From the NCBI RefSeq assembly GCF_021648885.1, contig NZ_JAKJHZ010000007.1:496001-560000 (forward strand): DNA of 64,000 nt, read 5' to 3'. The translations under genes and the position numbers were made by a program. The stretch is from Nocardioides potassii. GTDB lineage: Bacteria > Actinomycetota > Actinomycetes > Propionibacteriales > Nocardioidaceae. Positions within the stretch are counted from its first letter, which is position 1. Every line of letters starts with the position of its first letter. Shown here in pieces: positions 26,525-34,534 of the stretch. The notes under the pieces are model-generated. The model was not told where the DNA came from and ran no database searches. It saw only the letters and a list, made by a program, of their open reading frames with translations.

Positions 26525-27070
26525 TCAGTGCTCACCGGTGCATGCTCGTACGCAGCGCTCGATCACCGGACGGATCTCGACGTCGGGCTCGACGGTGAGC
26601 CGGTGGAAGAGCAGCCCGTTGGCGCACGCGAGCAGCATGCGGGCAGCCTCCAGCGGGTGCTGAGCGCCCACCTGCGCCAGCAGCTCCGCCGCCCACGCCA
26701 CGAAGAGATCGCGCTGCTCGCGCAGCGGGCGACGAAGATCGGGGCTGTGCGCCGCCTCGAGGGAGAGAGCCAGTCGCACCCGCGTCCGGGCGGCCTCGGG
26801 TCCAGAGGCTCGCTCGACCATCACGCAGACGACGTCGACCAGGTCGTCGACGGTCGCCACCTCGGCGTCGGGCGACATGGCCCGCTCCTCGTCGGCGAGA
26901 TGCGCGACGACTCCGGCGACGAGGGCAGCCCTCGTGCGGAACCAGTTGGAGGTGGAACCCTTCGGCAGGCCGGCCCGCGCGTCGACGCGCGCGTGCGTGA
27001 GTGCACGGATCCCGTGGGCGCCGACCTCCTCGACTGCCGCGCGTAGCGCGCGGTCCTTGGTGGTCGCCAC
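26525..27070 (-). CDS. TetR family transcriptional regulator
   Basis: A 181-residue repressor with an N-terminal HTH around residues 8-50. The pattern THARVDARAGLPKGSTSNWF departs somewhat from classical TetR, but the length and following helical domain (TRAALVAGVVAHLADEE onward) fit. The start is a GTG at 27068-27070, fused closely to the intergenic operators. It is divergent from the membrane protein-SDR pair. Two CACTAC-N4-GTAGT palindromes fill the gap, so it likely controls both directions and senses a substrate of the SDR. Confidence 0.87.
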   Translation of the reverse strand: MATTKDRALRAAVEEVGAHGIRALTHARVDARAGLPKGSTSNWFRTRAALVAGVVAHLADEERAMSPDAEVATVDDLVDVVCVMVERASGPEAARTRVRLALSLEAAHSPDLRRPLREQRDLFVAWAAELLAQVGAQHPLEAARMLLACANGLLFHRLTVEPDVEIRPVIERCVRACTGEH

Positions 27071-27083
27071 AGTCGCACCGTAA

Positions 27084-27121
27084 CACTACGGGTGTAGTGA
27101 CAGACCACTACGCTCGTAGTA
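27084..27121. promoter_or_regulatory. two TetR operators in tandem
   Basis: Site A (27084-27099) is CACTAC-GGGT-GTAGTG and site B (27106-27121) is CACTAC-GCTC-GTAGTA. Both are 16 bases long. Their centres are 22 bases apart, about two helical turns. They lie between the TetR gene and the divergent membrane protein gene, whose start codon is only 10 bases after site B. Confidence 0.8.
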
Positions 27122-27131
27122 GCTTGGTTCG

Positions 27132-27545
27132 ATGACGTACGTCGTCCTCCTCGCCTTCGTGGTTCAGGCAGCAGTGGGAGCGTCGCTCGCGGTCACCTGG
27201 TGGCGCGGCGGCCGTCGCGGCGTGCCGACCGTCTCGACCCACATCGCGTCATCGATCCTCGGGCTCGCGACGTGGATCGCGTTCGTGGTCTCCGGGAGTC
27301 TCGTTCCTGCGTGGGCGGCGTTCGCGGCCATCACGGTCGGCAACACCTACGGCGACACGATGCTGTTGGCCCGCGTGCAGCGCCGGACCGGCACGACCTC
27401 GAAGCGGCGCAACTACCCGGTCGCCGTCGCGGCGATCCTCCGAGGCCGGATGCCGTGGCGGGTGGCCTTCCATGCGCTCTTCGCAGGCGTCGTCTACTTC
27501 AGCTGTCTCGGCGTGTGCATCGCGGCCACCTTCGCGAGCACCTGA
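27132..27545 (+). CDS. four-helix membrane protein of unknown function
   Basis: A 137-residue integral membrane protein with about four hydrophobic segments, starting MTYVVLLAFVVQAAVGASLA. A polar linker QRRTGTTSKRRNYPVAVAAI lies between helices three and four. No family is recognised with confidence. The start codon follows the second TetR operator by ten bases, so its expression must depend on that regulator. It is followed by an SDR gene 47 bases away on the same strand. It may be a membrane partner or an uptake component for the SDR substrate. Confidence 0.68.
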   Translation: MTYVVLLAFVVQAAVGASLAVTWWRGGRRGVPTVSTHIASSILGLATWIAFVVSGSLVPAWAAFAAITVGNTYGDTMLLARVQRRTGTTSKRRNYPVAVAAILRGRMPWRVAFHALFAGVVYFSCLGVCIAATFAST

Positions 27546-27592
27546 CACGGGCCAGCGGGAAGGCCTCGGGCACGCGTGCGGTTGAGCACGAC

Positions 27593-28363
27593 ATGACCTC
27601 CAACACCTACGACTTCACCGGTCGCACCGTGCTCGTCACCGGCGGCGGTACCGGGATCGGCCGCGCCATCGCTGAAGCCTTCCTCGACAACGGGGCGAAC
27701 GTCGTCGTCAGCGGCCGCCGTCAGGAGAAGCTCGACGAGGTCCTGGCCGGACATCCCGCCGATCGCACGCTCGCCGTCGTGGCCGATGTCGCTGACGACG
27801 ACTCGGCGGCTGCCATGGTGCGCGCCGCGGTGGGCCGGTTCGGGTCCCTCGACGTCGTCGTCAACAACGCCGCGGCCTACACGAACGGTGCTTTCGACGA
27901 CCTCGCCCTCGAGGAGTGGCAGGCGATCCGCGGGACCAACATCGACGGTTTCGTCCACGTCGCCCGCCACGCGCTGCCCGAGCTGGAGCGCTCGGGCGGC
28001 AACCTCGTCGTGGTGGGCTCGGTCTCGGGGATGCGCGGCGACTGGTCGCAGGCCGCCTACAACGCCACCAAGGCCGCGATCATGAACTTCGTGCAGTCGC
28101 TCGCCCTCGACTACGGCCCGCGCGGAGTGAGGCTCAACGCCGTCGCCCCCGCTCTGACGATCACCGACCTGACCCGGGCCGTCGAGGACGACGACGAGGC
28201 TCTCGCCGCGGCCACCAACAGGATCGCGCTGGGCCGTCCCGGGCGACCCGAGGACATCGCGCCGGCGGTGTTGTTCCTGGCCAGCCCGGATGCCGCCTAC
28301 ATCACCGGCGCCTGGCTGCCCGTCGACGGCGGCACGTCCGCGAGCACGGGTCAGGCGCACTGA
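27593..28363 (+). CDS. classical short-chain dehydrogenase/reductase
   Basis: A 256-residue classical SDR. It has the cofactor motif TGGGTGIGRAIAEAF at about residues 17-31, the NNAAAY strand at about 90, and the catalytic Ser in VVVGSVSGMRG. The active-site pair is YNATK, followed by AAIMNFVQSLALDYGPRGVR. The C-terminus ends in the family pattern ITGAWLPVDGGT. It should oxidise or reduce a small alcohol or ketone with NAD(P). The ATG at 27593 begins the fold. The frame is open upstream, but that stretch overlaps the previous gene. It forms a probable operon with the membrane protein gene under TetR control. Confidence 0.92.
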   Translation: MTSNTYDFTGRTVLVTGGGTGIGRAIAEAFLDNGANVVVSGRRQEKLDEVLAGHPADRTLAVVADVADDDSAAAMVRAAVGRFGSLDVVVNNAAAYTNGAFDDLALEEWQAIRGTNIDGFVHVARHALPELERSGGNLVVVGSVSGMRGDWSQAAYNATKAAIMNFVQSLALDYGPRGVRLNAVAPALTITDLTRAVEDDDEALAAATNRIALGRPGRPEDIAPAVLFLASPDAAYITGAWLPVDGGTSASTGQAH

Positions 28364-28499
28364 CCGGGCCTCACCTCGGACGAAGCGCCCCGATCGTCCA
28401 CAGGCGTCGGGCTGACGTGAGTCGTCTCGCTGCCTGCCGGGGATGCCGGCGACGTCCGGATCTGCCGGTGTGCGGATGCGGCAGCGGCCTCTCATGCCC

Positions 28500-28712
28500 T
28501 CAGTGTCGTGGCCAGTGAGACCTGGTGCGTGCACTCGCACCCGCCGCAGGTGAACGGCGACGTGCAGCAGGGCGCGGAGGTGCAAGGCGTCGTCGTTCGG
28601 CAACCAGCACGGTTGCGTCACCGCCGTCGACGGCTCGGGCGCCGCTGCACGCGCTGAGCGAGGCCACGACGCATGCGAGGACCGTGGTTCTCAGAAGCGC
28701 ATTGGCCCTCAC
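28500..28712 (-). pseudogene. lipoprotein-like remnant
   Basis: A 70-codon frame starting with GTG at 28710-28712 encodes a convincing lipoprotein leader. It reads VRANALLRTTVLACVVASLS followed by the lipobox end AC-SGARAVDGGDA. The sequence then turns into an Arg/Pro-rich run typical of a wrong frame and stops soon after. One of the other frames of the same strand downstream is Cys-rich (PCCTSPFTCGGCECTH) but has no start. This looks like the start of a lipoprotein gene broken by a frameshift or deletion. It could also be a small lipoprotein or chance. Confidence 0.3.
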
Positions 28713-28982
28713 AGGGGGCAGTCTGTCGCACTCGGCCGACACCTGCCGAGAGGAGCTCAGACATCCAGATCTGCTGCGTTGAGCGCGCGGATCTGCCGAT
28801 CAGCAGATTGCCCTTCAACACGGCGATGAACCGCAACTGAGGACCAGTGTGACGAGCATCCGAATCGGCCGCGATCCGCTCGTTCCGTGAATGGTGCGCC
28901 TGGGCATTCGCCACTCGGCCGACTTGCGGCTTGCAGTGACCGAGATGGCTGCAACCGGCAGCTGACGATCTAGTCGAACATA

Positions 28983-29011
28983 TTGACGAATAATGCGCCC
29001 GACGGTATCGT
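28983..29011 (+). promoter_or_regulatory. sigma-70-like promoter upstream of the DUF222/HNH gene
   Basis: TTGACG (28983-28988), a 17-base spacer and TATCGT (29006-29011) match the -35/-10 consensus well, in a locally AT-rich context. Transcription would start near 29018, leaving a leader of about 160 bases before the GTG at 29182. Confidence 0.6.
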
Positions 29012-29181
29012 GGGTGTCACGTCCCTAGCCTCCGGGCCATCGTCCAGGCGATGCGCATTCCCGGTTGTGAGGTGGGCGAGTTGCGAGGGTGAGTAATAGC
29101 CCGGTGTCCGGGCCTCCAGGAGCGACGACCGTTGTCCGTCACGCGTGCGCGTGGCGACCCGTCGTCGAGAGGAGGCCGACC

Positions 29182-30462
29182 GTGACCGAGCAGGTGGTGC
29201 ACCCGATCGTGGCAGCGGCCACCGACGTACGGTCCACGCTGAAGTCTGTGGCGGACGCCAACCCGACGTTCATGACGACCGCCGACAAGGCCGCGGTGCT
29301 CACCGAGCTCGTGCGGGCGGAGGCGCAGCTGGCCGAGCTGCGATTGCGCATCCTGGCCGACGCGGGGGAGCTGGTGCACGAGACCGCGGCCAAGGACGCC
29401 GCGGGCTGGCTGGCGAAGGAGACGCGCACCCGCTTCGCGGACGCCCGGGCCGACCTCGCCCTCGCCGGCGCGCTCGACCGCGACCGCGCTCTCGTGGCGC
29501 AGGCGATGCGAGACGGGTCGGTCACGTTGGCGCAGGCGCACGTGATCCACCGAGCCGTCGATGCCCTCCCCTCCTCCGTCGACGCCGAGACGGTGGAGCG
29601 GGCCGAGGCACACCTCGTGGCGCAGGCCGCCGAGTTCGGGCCGAAGGAGCTCGGCCGGATCGGGCGCCGCATCCTCGACGTCGTCGCCCCCGAGATCGCC
29701 GAGGCGGTCGAGGCCGCTCGGCTGGCCGACCTCGAGGCCGACGCCGCCGACCGCATCCGCCTCACCCTGCGCCGCCTGGGCGATGGCACGACGCGTATCT
29801 CCGGCCGGGTCCCCGACGCGCTGGGCACCCGGTTCGCGACCTACCTCGAGGCCTACAGCAACCCGCGAGTCGAGAGGACCACCGGCGAGGCGCCTGCGAG
29901 CGACCCGGTCGCACGCGCGCCGTACGCCAAGCGGCTCGGCCAGGCGTTCGCCCAGCTGCTCGAGGCCATCGACCCCCGTCGCCTCCCGGTCCACGGTGGC
30001 GACGCGACGACGGTGATCGTCACGATCCCGCTCGCCTCCCTCAAGGCCGATCTGGCGGCCGCCGACCTCGTCGGCGCAGGCCTCGTGCCCGGTGACGACC
30101 TCACCGGCGACCGCCTGACCGCCTCGGAGGTACGACGACTCGCCTGCACCGCTGCGATCCTGCCGGCCGTCCTCGGTGGCGACGGCCTCCCGCTCGACCT
30201 CGGCCGCAGCCGCCGACTCTTCGGCCCCGCGCAGCGCAAGGCCCTCGTCATCCGCGACCGGACCTGCCGCGCCGAGGGGTGTGACGTCCCTGGCGCCTGG
30301 CGCGAGGCCCACCACGGACGAGATCCGTGGGCCGAGGGCGGGCGCACCGACCTCGCGGACGGCGAGCTGCTCTGCACCCACCACCACCATCGCGCCCACG
30401 ATGCGCGGTTCCGACTGGACCGTCTCGCCAACGGTGACCTGCGCTTCCACCGACGCAGATAG
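29182..30462 (+). CDS. DUF222 and HNH endonuclease domain protein (13E12-repeat-like family)
   Basis: A 426-residue protein. A long helical DUF222 region (about residues 20-310, Ala/Glu/Arg-rich, with AEAHLVAQAAEFGPKELGRI) is followed by a C-terminal HNH nuclease fold. The zinc and active-site signature is DRTCRAEGCDVPGAWREAHH, followed by LLCTHHHHRAHD. The family is abundant and multicopy in Nocardioides and mycobacteria (13E12 repeat proteins). Its role is unknown, though DNA cleavage is presumed from the fold. I chose the GTG at 29182 because GAGAGGAGG lies at ribosome-binding distance. The GTG at 29089 would add 31 unconserved-looking residues. Its own promoter is at 28983. Confidence 0.88.
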   Translation: MTEQVVHPIVAAATDVRSTLKSVADANPTFMTTADKAAVLTELVRAEAQLAELRLRILADAGELVHETAAKDAAGWLAKETRTRFADARADLALAGALDRDRALVAQAMRDGSVTLAQAHVIHRAVDALPSSVDAETVERAEAHLVAQAAEFGPKELGRIGRRILDVVAPEIAEAVEAARLADLEADAADRIRLTLRRLGDGTTRISGRVPDALGTRFATYLEAYSNPRVERTTGEAPASDPVARAPYAKRLGQAFAQLLEAIDPRRLPVHGGDATTVIVTIPLASLKADLAAADLVGAGLVPGDDLTGDRLTASEVRRLACTAAILPAVLGGDGLPLDLGRSRRLFGPAQRKALVIRDRTCRAEGCDVPGAWREAHHGRDPWAEGGRTDLADGELLCTHHHHRAHDARFRLDRLANGDLRFHRRR

Positions 30463-30547
30463 GCACCCTCCCGTCGGGTGATGTCCCGGCACTACCGGGC
30501 GTGGTTGCGTCGAAGGTCCGGTACGACCCGACCCCTGGGAGGCGCAC

Positions 30548-30907
30548 ATGAACGACACCATCTGGAGCTACCGCGACGCCGAGTGGAGCGAGGACCGCGA
30601 CCTCGTCGGCTATGAGGTGGAGGCCGACGGCGGCACCATCGGCAAGGTTGACGCGGCGAGCACCGATGCGTCCGCGCAGTGGCTGGTCGTCGACACCGGC
30701 TTCTGGATCTTCGGCAAGAAGCGGGTGATTCCCGCCGGCGTCGTCGTCGGCATGGACCACGAGGCGAAGCGGATCGTGGTGAGCATGAGCAAGGACCAGG
30801 TGAAGGCCGCACCGGACTACGACGAGTCCGACTGGGCTGATGAGGACACGCGGACCCGGCAACGTGAGCGCCACGGCGACTACTACACGCCGTACACGAG
30901 AGGTTGA
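30548..30907 (+). CDS. PRC-barrel domain protein
   Basis: A 119-residue protein. A PRC-barrel-like beta fold spans about residues 15-80 (DLVGYEVEADGGTIGKVDAA, then SAQWLVVDTGFWIFGKKRVI), followed by an acidic/aromatic tail (DYDESDWADED, ending DYYTPYTRG). PRC barrels occur in RimM, the photosynthetic reaction centre H subunit and many small stress-related proteins. No partner domain is present here. GGGAGGCGC precedes the ATG. A GC-rich hairpin is found upstream (30485-30502 region) and a long one downstream at 31081. Its function is unknown, and a structural or stress role is a guess. Confidence 0.85.
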   Translation: MNDTIWSYRDAEWSEDRDLVGYEVEADGGTIGKVDAASTDASAQWLVVDTGFWIFGKKRVIPAGVVVGMDHEAKRIVVSMSKDQVKAAPDYDESDWADEDTRTRQRERHGDYYTPYTRG

Positions 30908-31080
30908 CCCGAGCGTCGGGAACCCATCCCCAGAGGTGAGCGGTCCGGCCGCTCCTGCCAGTTGCTCGAAAGAACTCGTCAACGGTGCTGACGTCCGTGG
31001 ACCCGCGCCGTTAGATTCCCCGCACGCCTCCGTGGGCGCACCCCCCAAAGATCAGCGCGATCCCCACCGCGGTCGGCGTC

Positions 31081-31125
31081 GCTCATCGGCCCTGGTCCGT
31101 CCCCCCGTCTCCAGGGCCGATGAGC
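31081..31125. terminator. 15-bp perfect hairpin between convergent PRC-barrel and GNAT genes
   Basis: GCTCATCGGCCCTGG (31081-31095) and CCAGGGCCGATGAGC (31111-31125) are perfect complements around a 15-base pyrimidine-rich loop. The element lies in the 244-base convergent gap, 26 bases from the GNAT stop. No T-run is present. I see no gene elsewhere in this gap. Confidence 0.7.
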
Positions 31126-31151
31126 CACCAGCTGCGGCGACGTGCGGGGTG

Positions 31152-31616
31152 TCAGCGAGGCGCGAGGCGCAGCCGGTGCTCGTCCTGGTCCTCGCCGACG
31201 TAGTCGAAGCCGCAGCGCTCCCAGAACGCCCGAGCCCGGGGGTTGTCCTTCTCGACACCGAGCTCGACCGGCAGCCGGTCCGCGCGCGCCTGCTGGACGA
31301 TCGTCTCGACCACCGTGCGACCGACGCCCTGCGACTGGCGCTCCGGCAGCAGCTGGAGTCCCGCGATCTCGACCAGGTCGCGACGGCGTACGACGCGCAG
31401 CCGCCCGGCGCGGACGCCGTCGACCTCCACCACCGAGGTCGACGAGCCGTCGAGCTCGCCGCGGACCTGCTCGGCGGTCCACGCGCCGAAACCCGCCCGG
31501 AAGTCGACCTCGTCGAAGTCGTCGGGGAAGCGCCCCTGGTCGTACGTCGCCTCGACCACGACGTCGGTCAGGAAGGCCACGTCGTCCGCGGTCGCCGCGC
31601 GGATGGTGACGTCCAC
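31152..31616 (-). CDS. GNAT family N-acetyltransferase
   Basis: A 154-residue acetyl-CoA-dependent acetyltransferase. IRAATADDVAFLTDVVVEA opens the fold. The acetyl-CoA loop is the Q-S-Q-G-V-G-R-T segment in LLPERQSQGVGRTVVETIV (about residues 93-111). NPRARAFWERCGFDYVGED is the typical C-terminal motif. The acceptor is unknown. I chose the GTG at 31614-31616, five bases after the stop of the HIT-like gene, because the fold starts immediately after it. The two genes are likely cotranscribed. Confidence 0.88.
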   Translation of the reverse strand: MDVTIRAATADDVAFLTDVVVEATYDQGRFPDDFDEVDFRAGFGAWTAEQVRGELDGSSTSVVEVDGVRAGRLRVVRRRDLVEIAGLQLLPERQSQGVGRTVVETIVQQARADRLPVELGVEKDNPRARAFWERCGFDYVGEDQDEHRLRLAPR

Positions 31617-31621
31617 CCGGC

Positions 31622-32260
31622 TCAGGCCTCCCACGCGGGTCCGGTGCCCCCGAAGCGCTCGACCAGGCGGCGCCCGACGTGTGCGGCGTTGGCCCGGCGG
31701 ACCTCCTCCGGCACCGGCGGGAGGTTCTCCTCCCAGTCGAGCAGCGGTGAGCCGCGCAGCTGGGACATGCGCGCGGGACGACCGAAGAAGAACGGGTGCA
31801 GGTGCGCGCCGCCGTCGCCGTACCGACCGACGTGGCAGCGCCCGACGCTCGGCAGGCTCTCGACGGCCGCCGTGATCGCCACCATGAGCACGCCCATCTC
31901 GGAGGCGAGGTCGTCGGGCAGGTCCGCCAGGTCGTGGTGGGCGCGCGGCCTGAGCACGAAGGTGACCGGCAGCTTCATCTCGACCTCGACGAGCTGCCAG
32001 CGCTCGTTGGCCCAGGCGATCCGGGCCGCGTGCTCGGGCGTCTCCTCCTGCCGGCACGAGCAGTCGGCCGGGTCCTCGCCCTGACGGGGCGGCTCGGCGT
32101 CCTCGAGCGGCTCGAGGGGCTTGATCCGCAGCCCGTCGAGCTCGTAGGGGTAGATGAACCAGCCCGGCATCTCCTCGATCGCCACCGCCAGCCGGCCCTC
32201 GTCGTCGGTCGCGGCTGCGACGCGGGCGTGGAACTCCTCGGGCGTCTCGAGATGGGTCAT
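31622..32260 (-). CDS. HIT-like superfamily protein
   Basis: A 212-residue protein that resembles the HIT (histidine triad) fold. The C-terminal core holds GRYGDGGAHLHPFFFGRPA, with an H-x-H pair at the place of the HIT active site. The third His of a classical triad is not obvious, so hydrolase activity on nucleotides is uncertain. An internal CSCRQEE stretch holds two Cys. I chose the ATG at 32258-32260 (MTHLETPEEFHARV); an upstream extension has no coding character. It is followed by the GNAT gene and preceded by the zinc-ribbon SDR gene 13 bases away, so three genes may form one unit. Confidence 0.72.
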   Translation of the reverse strand: MTHLETPEEFHARVAAATDDEGRLAVAIEEMPGWFIYPYELDGLRIKPLEPLEDAEPPRQGEDPADCSCRQEETPEHAARIAWANERWQLVEVEMKLPVTFVLRPRAHHDLADLPDDLASEMGVLMVAITAAVESLPSVGRCHVGRYGDGGAHLHPFFFGRPARMSQLRGSPLLDWEENLPPVPEEVRRANAAHVGRRLVERFGGTGPAWEA

Positions 32261-32273
32261 GCGGCGAAGTCTG

Positions 32274-33791
32274 TCACCAGGGCGCGGGCTGGTAGTCCTT
32301 GAGGAAGACGCCGTGGAGGTCGGTGCCCGCCTCGCCGCGCACGATCGGGTCGTAGACACGGGCGGCGCCGTCGACGAGGTCGAGCGGGGCGTGCCAGCCC
32401 TCCGCAGCGATGCGGAGCTTGTCGTGGTGCGGGCGCTCGTCGGTGATCCAGCCGGTGTCGACAGCCGTCATCAGGATGCCGTCGGTCTCGAACAGCTCGC
32501 CCGCCGAGGTGCGGGTCATCATGTTGAGCGCGGCCTTCGCCATGTTGGTGTGCGGGTGGCCCGCGCCCTTGTAGCGGCGCCCCCCGAACTGACCCTCCAT
32601 CGCCGAGACGTTGACGATGTACGCCCGGCGCGCGCCGCCCTGCACGGCCGCGCGCAGCGCCGGCCGCAGCCGTGAGTTGATGAGGAACGGCGCGATCGAG
32701 TTGCAGAACTGCACCTCGAGCAGCTCCAGCGGGTCGACCTCGTCGAGCACCTGGGTCCAGGAGTTGTTGTCCTGGATGTCGGGGATCAGGCCGCCGGCGT
32801 CGATGGCGGTCCCGGCGAGGTGGGCGTCGAGGGACGCCCCGCCCGCCTTCAGTGCCAGGGCGGTCAGGGACGCCGCGTTGTGGGCGGCCAGCGCGTGCTC
32901 CGGCGACTCGCCGTCGTGGTGCGCGACCGCCGTCGCCGACAGGGGACCGGCGATCACCGCCGGGTGGGCCTCGGAGATCCGGTCAAAGGTGACCATCTCG
33001 GGGAGCTCGGCCACGCCGAGGGACTCGGCCGTCGGCAGGGGAGCGTTCTCGCCGTCGATGAGGTGGGAGTACGCGCCCGGGAGGCGTCGTACGGTCTGGC
33101 AGGCGTTGTTGATGATGATGTCGAGCGGGCCGTCGGCCGCCACGTCGTCGGTCAGCGAGACGACCTGGGTCGGGTCGCGCAGGTCGATCCCGACGACCTT
33201 GAGCCGGTGCAGCCAGTCGGCCGCGTCCTCCAGGGCGGCGAAGCGGCGTACGGCGTCCTTGGGGAAGCGCGTCGTGATCGTGGTGTGCGCGCCGTCGCGC
33301 AGGAGGCGTAGCGCGATGTACATCCCGATCTTCGCGCGACCGCCGGTGAGCAGCGCGCGCTTGCCGGTGAGGTCCGTGCGCTGGTCACGCTTGGCGTGGC
33401 TCATCGCGGCGCAGGTCGGGCAGAGCCAGTGGTAGAACGCGTCGACGAGGGTGAAGTCGTGCTTGCAGATGTAGCAGCCGCGCGGGGTGATCAGCTCGCC
33501 GGCGAAGGCGCCGGTCGTCGTGGAGACGAGCGGGATGCCGGCGGTCTCGTCGTCGATGCGCATGGGCGACCCGGTCGCCGTACGCTCGATGATGGCGCGG
33601 TCGTGCGCGAGGTCGGCGGCCCGCCTGGCCAGCTTCCGCTCGGACTTGATCGCCTTGTACATGTGCGACGCCGCCCGCTTGACCGTGACGTGGTCCGGGT
33701 GGTCGCCGGGCAGCTCGTGGAGCGTCGACAGCACCCGCAGGGTCGCCTCGAGGTCGGCGGGGTCGATGCCCGGGTGGTGCTCGTTCTTCAC
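32274..33791 (-). CDS. zinc-ribbon SDR-like oxidoreductase with altered active site
   Basis: A 505-residue protein of unusual build. The N-terminal 100 residues are helical. A zinc ribbon follows, with Cys106/Cys109 (CYICKHDF) and Cys124/Cys127 (WLCPTCAAM). From residue 140 a short-chain dehydrogenase fold begins, with the dinucleotide loop LLTGGRAKIGMYIALRLL. IIINNACQTVRR is the NNAG-type strand. VNVSAMEGQF carries the Ser, and HPHTNMAKAALNMM sits where Y-x-x-x-K is expected. The Lys is kept, but Thr replaces the Tyr. An insert of about 130 residues separates the NNAC strand from the Ser. The start is a GTG at 33789-33791 without a clear ribosome site. Catalysis may be altered or lost. The function is unknown. 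Confidence 0.85.
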   Translation of the reverse strand: MKNEHHPGIDPADLEATLRVLSTLHELPGDHPDHVTVKRAASHMYKAIKSERKLARRAADLAHDRAIIERTATGSPMRIDDETAGIPLVSTTTGAFAGELITPRGCYICKHDFTLVDAFYHWLCPTCAAMSHAKRDQRTDLTGKRALLTGGRAKIGMYIALRLLRDGAHTTITTRFPKDAVRRFAALEDAADWLHRLKVVGIDLRDPTQVVSLTDDVAADGPLDIIINNACQTVRRLPGAYSHLIDGENAPLPTAESLGVAELPEMVTFDRISEAHPAVIAGPLSATAVAHHDGESPEHALAAHNAASLTALALKAGGASLDAHLAGTAIDAGGLIPDIQDNNSWTQVLDEVDPLELLEVQFCNSIAPFLINSRLRPALRAAVQGGARRAYIVNVSAMEGQFGGRRYKGAGHPHTNMAKAALNMMTRTSAGELFETDGILMTAVDTGWITDERPHHDKLRIAAEGWHAPLDLVDGAARVYDPIVRGEAGTDLHGVFLKDYQPAPW

Positions 33792-33824
33792 CGGAGGAGG
33801 GTACGGCGGAGGAGCGCGGATCCT

Positions 33825-34472
33825 TCAGTCGCGAGCGGGGGAGCCGCTGATCCGGACCCGGTCGGCGCGCATGCCGTGCTCGACGCCCCAGAGCACGGCC
33901 TTCGAGCGGGAGTCGACGCCGATCTTGCGGTAGGCCGAGCGGATGTAGGACTTGATCGAGTTGAGGGAGAGCAGGGTGCGCTCGGCGATCTCCTGGTTGC
34001 TGAGCCCCATCGTGATCAGCGAGAGCACCTCGGCCTCACGCGCGGTCAGGCCCTCCTCGCGTCCGGGCCAGTCGCCGCCGACGAGCGAGGACCGCCCGCG
34101 CGACGGCGAGACGACGACCTGACCGGCCGAGATCTGGTGCAGCGCGTCGACGAGCCGGGAGGCCGGCAGGCTCTTGGAGAGGTAGCCGCGCACGCCGGTG
34201 TTGAGGGTGTCGCGGGTGAGCCACGGCTGGAAGTTCCAGGTGTAGACGGCCACGCTGCGCACCTGCGGGCTCTCGACGAGCCGCTGCACCGCGGTGCCGT
34301 TGCCCTGGCCCATCCCGAAGGTGTCGTAGAGGGCGACGTCGACCGGCTGCGCGACCGGCTTGCCGGCCACCAGCTCGACCACCTCGACGCGGTGCGTGTA
34401 GTTGCGCATCATGGCATCCAGCCCGCGCACGACGACCTCGTCGTCGTTGACCAGGGCCACCCGAATCACCAT
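33825..34472 (-). CDS. orphan LuxR/NarL-type regulator
   Basis: A 215-residue regulator and paralogue of the protein at 20992-21639. The N-terminal receiver-like part has the acidic pocket NDDE (9-12), Asp50 at the phosphoacceptor position (DVALYDTFG) and the conserved Lys in GYLSKSL. The C-terminal HTH is LTAREAEVLSLITMGLSNQE and SLNSIKSYIRSAYRKIGVDS, almost identical to its paralogue in the recognition helix. No kinase gene is nearby. It is divergent from the ABC operon starting at 34535, with a 62-base gap, so that operon is its most likely target. Phosphorylation is possible here, unlike in the Glu-containing paralogue. Confidence 0.9.
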   Translation of the reverse strand: MVIRVALVNDDEVVVRGLDAMMRNYTHRVEVVELVAGKPVAQPVDVALYDTFGMGQGNGTAVQRLVESPQVRSVAVYTWNFQPWLTRDTLNTGVRGYLSKSLPASRLVDALHQISAGQVVVSPSRGRSSLVGGDWPGREEGLTAREAEVLSLITMGLSNQEIAERTLLSLNSIKSYIRSAYRKIGVDSRSKAVLWGVEHGMRADRVRISGSPARD

Positions 34473-34534
34473 GCGCTGACCGTACGGCAGTTATGTATGT
34501 TGAAGCCCTTGTTTCGCCGGAGAATGGGGAGAAC

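Larger units (their letters stand above)
28364..29181. other. gene-poor 0.8-kb region with lower GC
   Basis: Between the SDR and the DUF222/HNH gene no intact gene is convincing. The stretch holds a lipoprotein-like remnant on the minus strand (28500-28712) and a section with markedly lower GC at about 28740-29010. It also holds a well-formed sigma-70-like promoter at 28983-29011. Short frames exist on both strands but lack the GC-rich third codon position of the neighbours. It may be a remnant of decayed genes or of an inserted segment. Confidence 0.5.

Noticed and set aside
27494..28621. Long minus-strand frame across the SDR gene and the gene-poor stretch
   Set aside because: Most of it is antisense to the SDR, and the remainder is low-complexity Arg/His-rich sequence.
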